From Flavobacteriaceae bacterium (lineage in GTDB: Bacteria; Bacteroidota; Bacteroidia; Flavobacteriales; Flavobacteriaceae): a stretch of DNA of 5,290 nt. Positions within the stretch are counted from its first letter, which is position 1; each line of letters opens with the position of its first letter. The notes under the pieces were generated by a model. It saw only the letters and a program-made list of their open reading frames with translations. It searched no databases and was not told the DNA's origin. This document shows positions 1 to 5,290 of the stretch, piece by piece. Location of the stretch: the NCBI GenBank assembly GCA_030590765.1, contig JAUVCP010000197.1, positions 1-5,290 of the forward strand, read 5' to 3'. The translations under genes were made by a program, and so were the position numbers.

Positions 1-366
1 ATGAAACCTGTAAACAAGTCGAAATATGAAGAATCACTAAAAAAGATGCTCAAAGGAAGTCGTAAAGATGGTATCGACAAAGTTTTAAAGAAGTACAATC
101 TGGATGCAATCATGTCTCCAACAGGAGGCCCTGCCTGGAAAACTGACTTAAAGAATGGAGATTATTTTGAATTTGGCTCAGCCTCCCCTGCTGCAATGGC
201 AGGTTATCCTATCATTACCATACCCATGGGATTTGTTGGAGAATTACCGGTAGGAATATCCTTTTTCGGAACTGCATGGAGCGAACCTGTTTTACTGCAA
301 ATTGCCTTTGCTTATGAACAAGGAACAAAACACAGAAGAATGCCTAAGTTTCTAAAAACAAACTAG
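1..366 (+). CDS. Amidase-signature family enzyme, C-terminal fragment (5' end outside window)
   Basis: This is the last 121 residues of an amidase-signature (AS) hydrolase, the family that includes GatA and many amide/peptide-amide hydrolases. The visible part carries the C-terminal family pattern: a DAIMSPTGGPAW segment (residues 35-46), a S-x-S-P-A-A-x-A-G-Y-P stretch (60-70) leading into the ITIPMGF strand (72-78), then LPVGISFFG (82-90), AWSEP (92-96) and a closing HRR-x-P-x-F (111-117). Family members are usually about 450-550 residues, and the Ser-cisSer-Lys catalytic triad lies in the N-terminal half, so it cannot be checked here. The ATG at base 1 is probably an internal methionine, because the residues after it align with the usual interior helix before the PTGGPAW strand. 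The gene therefore most likely continues to the left. The substrate is unknown. Its C-terminus resembles stand-alone amidases more than true GatA, but this is a judgement by eye. Confidence 0.88.
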   Translation: MKPVNKSKYEESLKKMLKGSRKDGIDKVLKKYNLDAIMSPTGGPAWKTDLKNGDYFEFGSASPAAMAGYPIITIPMGFVGELPVGISFFGTAWSEPVLLQIAFAYEQGTKHRRMPKFLKTN

Positions 367-418
367 ATTATAATCCTCAACCTCAAAATAGGCCTTGATC
401 TTAGTATTGGAATAATCC

Positions 419-445
419 TTTGGTAAATTTCCTGTATTTACCAAA
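419..445. terminator. Hairpin between convergent genes, putative terminator
   Basis: A perfect inverted repeat has 10-bp arms (TTTGGTAAAT at 419-428 and ATTTACCAAA at 436-445) and a 7-nt loop. It sits 52 nt after the amidase stop and 7 nt after the receptor stop, inside the only gap between these two converging genes. That is where a shared bidirectional terminator would be expected. The stem is AT-rich and neither side is followed by a clean run of T, so it is weaker than a textbook intrinsic terminator. It could also be a 3'-end stabilising hairpin. Confidence 0.5.
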
Positions 446-452
446 ATTCAAT

Positions 453-3188
453 TTAATGCATTCTATGACCTCTTCTAGAACCTCCCTTACTTGCATTTGG
501 GTTTTTATTACCATTTAAATTATACGTAAGGCTTATCATATAATAATTTCCCAAAACTTCTTTATGGCTTTCTTCAAAATAATTATCAGAACTATTCCTA
601 ACGATACCAATGTTTTTATTCAAAATATCCAAAGCAGACAGCATGATGGTCATACTTTTCGATTTCAGTAAAGAATAAGAAACAGAAGCGTTCCAAATTG
701 GAACTGATTGATCCGTTCCAAAATTACTATCAGTGTAAATATCATATTTAAATTGTGAATTCACATTGAATCGATCTGTAACATTCCAGTCGGTTTTTAT
801 ATAATAAGATTGTTGCAAAAAATCGCGGTCTGCATTATTCCCTGTTGTAAAAGTAGTATAATTCTTAGTCCAGTTCGCACCGATCATCGCATCAAATTTT
901 TCTTTTTTGTTATTCTCTAAAGAAATACCAAGAGTTCCATCTTTTGATTGCGTTTCATTATTTTCATTATTAATGATGGATAAATACTCACTATATCCTC
1001 CTTTCAATCGGATATTATATCGTAAACCCAATGAGTTTAGCCTATTTCCAAAATTAAAACTCAAATTGAAATTGTTTTTATCTCCTAAATTTTCATATGT
1101 AGAATGACGAATTCCCAATTCATCAGTAAATTCAGAATTTACAATACTATTATCTGTGTAGCTATAGCTTATACGAGAAAAAATACTAAATCCTGTCGCA
1201 AAATTATGTCGGATAAACAATGCAGATGCTGAATAATTCTCTTCCGGAGTTAAATAAGGATTACCTGTACGAATAAATAATGGGTTAAAATCATTCACAA
1301 CAGGTGTAAGCTGTGAAATTCTAGGAAGGTTTACCGATTTCTTTAACCTTAAACGCATAAATTTTCCGCGTTCGGGGCGATATCTTATGCCTAATTCAGG
1401 GTTGATATTTGTATAGGAATTTTTAAATTCCTCATTATTCTCCAAACCAAAGTCTTGTTTTTGATCTAAAACAGCTGCTCCAACTGAAAAAGTGAATTTC
1501 TCATTATCGTATTTGTATGTTAACCTTCCTGACAGATCCGTATTCTTATAATATTGAATGTAGATCAAAGGGTTCTGCAGAATGTCATTTACGTATTTCT
1601 CCTGATTTACATCATCATCTGTTGAGTTATATTTCACCCCTGCCCTAACTTCCATATAATGATTTTCTGCAAGAGGTTCAGTATGATCAACATTAAAACT
1701 TAAACTCAAATTATCAATATCCTGATCTCTTGAAATCTCCTCCTTTGATTCAAATGCATCATTGGGATTAGAAATATTAAACTTATTCAATTGATTATTA
1801 TTACTATTTGTTCTGTTTTTAGATCCATTGAAATTTCCCCAGGTAGAAATATGACGCTTGCTTTTTTCATTAAACCTTTTGTTATACTCATATGAAATAC
1901 GCCCCGAATTATTATCACTTTCACTGTCTGAACCTCCAACACTTTGCAGATCCAGCTCTCCTTCTCCATTAAACTTATCCAAAGTATTGATACTGTTTCC
2001 TCTATTGTTAGATAAACGTACATCACCTCTTATTTCAAGTGAACTCAACTCATTTGAATGGTCTCTATAACTAAAATTTACTTTGTTACTATTAGCTATA
2101 TTTTCACTTTTGCTATGACTTTTCGATAGAATTTCAAGATCACCAATAAATTCTGTACGTGCTGTAAAAACATCTCCTGAAGTATTTTTTGTATAGTTAT
2201 AAAAATAGTCGGCATTTAAATTTTGCTTCTTCTTTATTTCATATCCTAAATTAACTCCTCCAACACCGGTAGTTACAAAGCCAAAGTTTGAATTGCCAGA
2301 ACCCCTGAAAAACGCTCTGCCTCCTGTATCAAAATTCATTATCTCAGAAATATCTGATCCCGAAGTGTTTACATTATTAAATTTACCTATGATAGATGTT
2401 TGCAATTTAGATGAAAACCGATTGTAATTTAAACTGGTCAAAAAACGGTCATCTGTACCGTATCCTCCTTGAAATTTTCCAAAATCATTAACTTTCTTAT
2501 CGGCTTTTAATTTAAGATTAATCACTTTTTTCCTTTCGGAATCATTTACACCTGAAACTCTGGCCTTTTCGCTTTGTTCATCAATAACCTCAATACTTTT
2601 GATCGCATCTGCTGACAGGTTCTTGGTAGCGATTGTTGGGTCTCCACTAAAAAACTCTTTCCCATCTACATACACCTTTCCCACTTCCTCTCCCTGGGCA
2701 GTAATTTTACCAGATGCATCAATTTCAACCCCAGGCAACTTTTTTAAGAGATCTTCAACAGAATCATCATTTCTAATTTTAAAAGCCTTTGTATTATATG
2801 CAATAGTATCTTTTTTTATTGTGATAGGTGTTATTGCATTCACAACGATCTCATCCAACTCATTGTTAAGTTTTAAGGTGATGGTACCCAAGTTAAGTAG
2901 TTCATTTTTAAACTCAATGATCTTTTGGTATGTATTATAACCAATTAAATTTATCTGAATTATTCTTTCCCCTTTGGAAACATTCTTCAAAACAAATTTT
3001 CCATGCTTATCAACACTTGTATAGCTGATCAATATAGAATCTAATGGGTTTATTACTGCTACCGCAGCAAATTCTAAAGGGTGATTATCCTCATCAACCA
3101 CTTTTCCAATAATACTTTGAGCCCAGTTTAGTGAAGGAAACAGAAAAATAGAGAATAATACTATTTTACAGAAGGTGTTCTTATTCAT
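453..3188 (-). CDS. TonB-dependent receptor-like outer membrane beta-barrel protein (carboxypeptidase-regulatory-like domain + plug + barrel)
   Basis: This is a 911-residue outer-membrane protein, complete from start to stop. Residues 1-23 form a Sec signal peptide (basic MNKN, hydrophobic FCKIVLFSIFLFPSL, probable cleavage after NWA, before Q24). Residues 25-108 are a carboxypeptidase-regulatory-like beta-sandwich (IIGKVVDEDNHPLEFAAV, later LIGYNTYQKII). Residues about 127-230 are a plug-like domain with the markers SVEDLLKKLPGVEID (143-157) and VYVDGKEFFSGDP (172-184). The rest, about 235-891, is rich in alternating beta strands with many Asn/Ser/Tyr/Phe residues. It ends in the aromatic strand NYYMISLTYNL and a basic Gly/Arg/His tail of 20 residues. 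The layout matches the Bacteroidota outer-membrane beta-barrel family related to TonB receptors rather than a classical SusC: it is shorter than most SusC proteins and no SusD gene adjoins it. No clear TonB box was recognised. The role is probably TonB-linked uptake or an envelope function, and the ligand cannot be read from the sequence. It is transcribed divergently from the DoxX/oxidoreductase pair. Confidence 0.9.
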   Translation of the reverse strand: MNKNTFCKIVLFSIFLFPSLNWAQSIIGKVVDEDNHPLEFAAVAVINPLDSILISYTSVDKHGKFVLKNVSKGERIIQINLIGYNTYQKIIEFKNELLNLGTITLKLNNELDEIVVNAITPITIKKDTIAYNTKAFKIRNDDSVEDLLKKLPGVEIDASGKITAQGEEVGKVYVDGKEFFSGDPTIATKNLSADAIKSIEVIDEQSEKARVSGVNDSERKKVINLKLKADKKVNDFGKFQGGYGTDDRFLTSLNYNRFSSKLQTSIIGKFNNVNTSGSDISEIMNFDTGGRAFFRGSGNSNFGFVTTGVGGVNLGYEIKKKQNLNADYFYNYTKNTSGDVFTARTEFIGDLEILSKSHSKSENIANSNKVNFSYRDHSNELSSLEIRGDVRLSNNRGNSINTLDKFNGEGELDLQSVGGSDSESDNNSGRISYEYNKRFNEKSKRHISTWGNFNGSKNRTNSNNNQLNKFNISNPNDAFESKEEISRDQDIDNLSLSFNVDHTEPLAENHYMEVRAGVKYNSTDDDVNQEKYVNDILQNPLIYIQYYKNTDLSGRLTYKYDNEKFTFSVGAAVLDQKQDFGLENNEEFKNSYTNINPELGIRYRPERGKFMRLRLKKSVNLPRISQLTPVVNDFNPLFIRTGNPYLTPEENYSASALFIRHNFATGFSIFSRISYSYTDNSIVNSEFTDELGIRHSTYENLGDKNNFNLSFNFGNRLNSLGLRYNIRLKGGYSEYLSIINNENNETQSKDGTLGISLENNKKEKFDAMIGANWTKNYTTFTTGNNADRDFLQQSYYIKTDWNVTDRFNVNSQFKYDIYTDSNFGTDQSVPIWNASVSYSLLKSKSMTIMLSALDILNKNIGIVRNSSDNYFEESHKEVLGNYYMISLTYNLNGNKNPNASKGGSRRGHRMH

Positions 3189-3208
3189 AACGAATTTTTC
3201 ATATATAT

Positions 3209-3231
3209 TTTTGAGTTACTTTAACTCAAAA
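3209..3231. promoter_or_regulatory. Perfect 10-bp inverted repeat upstream of the receptor gene
   Basis: The arms TTTTGAGTTA (3209-3218) and TAACTCAAAA (3222-3231) are fully complementary around a 3-nt centre. The near edge lies 20 nt before the receptor ATG, so the repeat would fall in the leader RNA or overlap the promoter. It could be an operator for a dimeric regulator or an RNA hairpin affecting translation. The sequence alone does not decide between them. Confidence 0.5.
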
Positions 3232-3248
3232 TTTGCCTGTGCAAATTT
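3229..3248. repeat. Second inverted repeat, overlapping the first
   Basis: AAATTTGC (3229-3236) and GCAAATTT (3241-3248) are perfect 8-bp arms around a CTGT loop. The left arm shares bases 3229-3231 with the right arm of the neighbouring 10-bp repeat, so as RNA the two hairpins could not both close completely. It may be part of the receptor gene's promoter/leader control; no function is shown. Confidence 0.45.
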
Positions 3249-3468
3249 GAAATAGTTTAATTATTTTTTTCATAATTTTTTGTTAATTATTAATATACAG
3301 TCCCTAAAATTAATCCAATGATTTTTAAAGAATATTTCAATGATCATTTTTTTTAAACAAATGACCAATAAGGGATATTCTAACAAAAGTTATTTGGTAT
3401 ATTTTGATAAATAGTGGGTAATAATTAACTGTTCAATTAAATATTTTTCCCGTAATTTGTTCGCTAAT

Positions 3469-3476
3469 TATGTTTG
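3469..3476 (+). promoter_or_regulatory. Putative Bacteroidota sigma-ABfr-type -7 element for the DoxX/oxidoreductase unit
   Basis: TATGTTTG matches the Bacteroidota housekeeping -7 consensus TAnnTTTG exactly. It would place the transcript start near 3483 and give a leader of about 40 nt before the DoxX ATG. The -33 TTTG/TTG element is not clear: at the expected 17-23 bp distance there is only a T run (3444-3448). The call therefore rests on the -7 box and its position. Confidence 0.42.
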
Positions 3477-3521
3477 TAATTAGAATAAATTTGAAAGAGT
3501 TTAGTTAGAAATTATTTAGAT

Positions 3522-3998
3522 ATGAAAAGTGGAAATTATTCAAAACCACAATTAATTGGATTAGTGGTTTTAAGAGTGGCTATTGGTTGGCATTTTTTAT
3601 TTGAAGGTCTTGCTAAAATTTCAGCCCAAAACTGGACAAGTTATTTATACTTAATGGACTCCAAAGGCATTTTTGAAAACGTTTTTAAAGCTTTGGCTGA
3701 GAATGAGAAAGGTTTAGTGTTTATTGACAACCTCAATATATGGGGATTAGTTTTAATTGGATTACTATTAATGCTGGGATTATTTTCCAAACAAGTAACT
3801 ATTGCAGCAATTTCCTTATTATCATTGTATTATTTATCTCACCCTCCCTTTTTTAACCTTGATTATGCAATGCCAAGCTCCGGGAGTTACTGGATCGTTG
3901 ATAAAACCTTGATTGAAATATTTGCTTTGGTAGTGCTATTCGTATTCCCAACAAGTAAAAAAATAGGGTTAGACAGATTGATTTTTAAGAATAAATAA
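3522..3998 (+). CDS. DoxX-family integral membrane protein
   Basis: This 158-residue protein has four predicted membrane segments at about residues 10-30, 71-88, 91-107 and 126-143, the size and topology of DoxX/DoxD-like proteins. Recognisable blocks are LRVAIGWHFLFEGLAKI (17-33), NIWGLVLIGLLLMLGLF (72-88), YYLSHPPF (103-110) and a C-terminal GSYWIVDKTLIEIFALVVLF-type helix (121-140) followed by FPTSKKIGLDRLI (142-154). DoxX relatives include the small subunit of archaeal thiosulfate:quinone oxidoreductase, and many bacterial members are annotated only as membrane or quinone-linked redox proteins. The gene begins about 45 bp after a good -7 promoter box and ends 6 bp before an oxidoreductase gene, so the two are probably co-transcribed. 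A role as the membrane or electron-transfer partner of that oxidoreductase is inference. There is no strong Shine-Dalgarno site, as is usual in this phylum. The ATG chosen gives a short polar N-terminus directly before the first helix. Confidence 0.87.
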   Translation: MKSGNYSKPQLIGLVVLRVAIGWHFLFEGLAKISAQNWTSYLYLMDSKGIFENVFKALAENEKGLVFIDNLNIWGLVLIGLLLMLGLFSKQVTIAAISLLSLYYLSHPPFFNLDYAMPSSGSYWIVDKTLIEIFALVVLFVFPTSKKIGLDRLIFKNK

Positions 3999-4004
3999 AG
4001 AGTT

Positions 4005-5290
4005 ATGGAAAGAAGAGAAGTACTTAAAAGCCTCGCAACCTTACCATTTGTTGGAGCATTATTTTATGGCTGGTACAAAAAAAAGCAAATTGATAATTTA
4101 TTAATAAATTCCAAGAAAAAAGAAGTAGAACTAAGTGCTTACAATCCTATAGTTGATAAAATTGTCACTGGGAATAAAACCATCAATGTTGGAATTATCG
4201 GCGCAGGAATAAGAGGAACTCAACTTTTAAGAGGAGCCGGTTTTATTCACCCATCTTTAGTGGAAGAATGGAAAAAAAATGCGGATTCCAATCCAAATGA
4301 TCATCGCTATAAGGATTATCTAGAACAAGATGATCTCAATATCAGAGTAACTGGAGTATGTGATATTTATGATATACGGGCAAATAAAGCAATTGAGGCA
4401 GGAGCTAATATCAAAAGAGGTGGCTATGATGTCGAAATGACTGAAGCACCTGTAAGATACAGAACATATAAAGAAATGTTGGCTTCAAAAGATATTGATG
4501 CAGTTATTATTGCCGCACCAGATCATTGGCATGGCACCATGATCATTGATGCTGCCAAAGCAGGAAAACATGTTTACTGTGAAAAACCTATGACATGGAC
4601 TGTTCCGGAAACCTATGAAGTAGTTAAGGCTGTAAAAGAAAATAATATCGCTTTTCAATTAGGGCATCAAAACCGACAAAATGATAGTTACTACAAAGCA
4701 AAAGAAGCTTTTGAAAAAGGTACAATTGGTAAGGTAAATTTAATTGAAGTTACTACAAATAGAAACAGCCCAAATGGTGCCTGGGTATATGATATTGATG
4801 AAGGTGCAAATGAGAAAAATATTGACTGGAAACAATTTATCGGTCCGGCTCCTGAGCATGAATTTAGTTTAGAAAGATTTTTTAGATGGAGATGCTGGTG
4901 GGACTACAGCACCGGATTATCAGGTGATTTGTTTACCCACGGTTACGATGCAATGAATCAAATACTTGATCTTGGTATCCCTCATTCCGTAGTATCATCA
5001 GGTGGAATTTATTATTTTAAAGATGGTAGAACTGTACCTGATGTTTTAAATACAGTTTTAGAATATCCTGAAAAAGATCTTTCCCTTGTTTATAGCGCAT
5101 CTTTAGCAAGTAATAAAAATAGAGGCAGAACTATAATGGGGCACGATGGCTATATGGAAGTAGGAGCTGAATTAAACATTTTTGCTGATGGAGATTCTAC
5201 CAAATACAAAGAGGATATTAAAAATGGTTTGATCGATCCTAGTGTACCTATCTATTCTTATGCTCCCGGGCAGAAAAAGGTGGATGGTGT
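4005..5290 (+). CDS. Gfo/Idh/MocA-family oxidoreductase with Tat-like leader (3' end outside window)
   Basis: The frame is open for 428 codons and runs off the right edge. It encodes an NAD(P)-dependent dehydrogenase of the Gfo/Idh/MocA type, a family acting mainly on sugars, inositols and related polyols. The N-terminus (ERREVLK, residues 2-8, then hydrophobic SLATLPFVGALFYGW, 9-23) resembles a twin-arginine signal. It lacks an obvious A-x-A cleavage site and is followed by KKK, so it may be a membrane anchor. The Rossmann fold starts at about 60 with NVGIIGAGIRG (GxGxxG at 66-71). VCDIYD (118-123) supplies the acidic residue after strand 2, APDHWH (171-176) follows, and CEKPM (192-196) carries the family EKP lysine (Lys194). 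The C-terminal domain contains an aromatic FFRWRCWWDYS (292-302) and SGDLFTHGYD (306-315), with His312 in the usual catalytic-histidine position. The start overlaps a weak purine-rich AAAGAG, and the gene lies 6 bp after the DoxX gene. The substrate is unknown. Confidence 0.9.
   Translation, partial: MERREVLKSLATLPFVGALFYGWYKKKQIDNLLINSKKKEVELSAYNPIVDKIVTGNKTINVGIIGAGIRGTQLLRGAGFIHPSLVEEWKKNADSNPNDHRYKDYLEQDDLNIRVTGVCDIYDIRANKAIEAGANIKRGGYDVEMTEAPVRYRTYKEMLASKDIDAVIIAAPDHWHGTMIIDAAKAGKHVYCEKPMTWTVPETYEVVKAVKENNIAFQLGHQNRQNDSYYKAKEAFEKGTIGKVNLIEVTTNRNSPNGAWVYDIDEGANEKNIDWKQFIGPAPEHEFSLERFFRWRCWWDYSTGLSGDLFTHGYDAMNQILDLGIPHSVVSSGGIYYFKDGRTVPDVLNTVLEYPEKDLSLVYSASLASNKNRGRTIMGHDGYMEVGAELNIFADGDSTKYKEDIKNGLIDPSVPIYSYAPGQKKVDG

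Larger units (their letters stand above)
3189..3521. other. Divergent, AT-rich intergenic control region
   Basis: These 333 bp separate two divergent transcription units and contain no credible gene. The region is strongly AT-rich with several T runs. From left to right it holds two overlapping inverted repeats next to the receptor start (3209-3248), a set of AATGA repeats at 21-22 bp spacing (3317-3364), and a -7-type promoter box for the rightward genes (3469-3476). On the leftward strand I searched for TAnnTTTG (read as CAAAnnTA on the + strand) and found no match, so the receptor promoter is not located. Confidence 0.7.

Noticed and set aside
1..3. ATG at base 1 as the true start of a small 121-residue protein
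   Set aside because: The sequence corresponds to the C-terminal quarter of amidase-signature enzymes and begins in the middle of the expected fold, so a cut by the window edge is the simpler explanation. The sequence left of the window would settle it.
907..1107. 66-codon open frame on the + strand
   Set aside because: It lies wholly antisense to the receptor barrel, has no recognisable domain, and is a by-product of the receptor's codon composition.
1787..2026. 79-codon open frame on the - strand
   Set aside because: It is an alternative frame inside the receptor gene, whose own frame is intact and clearly coding here.
1858..2070. 70-codon Leu/Ser-rich open frame on the + strand
   Set aside because: It is antisense to the receptor; the Ser/Leu richness mirrors the Asn/Ser/Glu/Lys codons of the real gene.
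2599..2940. 113-codon open frame on the + strand with a hydrophobic C-terminal part
   Set aside because: It is antisense to the plug and regulatory-like domains of the receptor. It resembles no known family, and the opposite frame is well supported by conserved motifs.
453..3188. Classical SusC-type glycan importer
   Set aside because: There is no SusD neighbour, the protein is shorter than most SusC proteins, and the plug/barrel style fits the broader TonB-receptor-related barrel family better.
3189..3521. Possible small RNA or CRISPR-like repeats in the AT-rich intergenic region
   Set aside because: The repeats are short, with no regular repeat-spacer array and no strong GC-rich structure. 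They are better described as possible control sites.

Overview
The window comes from an AT-rich Bacteroidota genome, most likely Flavobacteriia/Cytophagia-like. Three things point there: a large outer-membrane receptor with an N-terminal carboxypeptidase-regulatory-like domain followed by a TonB-receptor plug, the lack of strong Shine-Dalgarno sites, and a TAnnTTTG-type promoter element. Organism identity is inferred from these gene families and sequence style only.

Layout. Bases 1-366 (+) are the C-terminal end of an amidase-signature enzyme whose catalytic N-terminal part lies left of the window. A convergent gap (367-452) holds a perfect 10-bp hairpin that probably terminates transcription from one or both sides. 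Bases 453-3188 (-) encode a 911-residue TonB-dependent-receptor-like beta-barrel protein with no SusD partner next to it. A 333-bp, very AT-rich divergent intergenic region (3189-3521) follows. It carries two overlapping inverted repeats just upstream of the receptor start, a spaced AATGA repeat set, and a good Bacteroidota -7 box in front of the rightward genes. Bases 3522-3998 (+) encode a four-helix DoxX-family membrane protein. Six bases later, at 4005, a Gfo/Idh/MocA-family oxidoreductase with a twin-arginine-like leader begins and runs off the right edge (428 codons visible).

How the genes may work together. The DoxX and Gfo/Idh/MocA genes almost certainly form one transcription unit. 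The tight spacing and the export-type leader suggest an envelope-located dehydrogenase working beside a membrane protein of a family linked to quinone chemistry, plausibly in oxidation of sugars or sugar-like substrates. This pairing is inference. The divergent receptor could import a substrate for the pathway, but nothing in the sequence shows its ligand. The amidase looks functionally unrelated. No mobile element, CRISPR array, tRNA or rRNA was seen, and I found no convincing evidence of a wholly new system. The most interesting points are the oxidoreductase/DoxX pair and the structured divergent control region.
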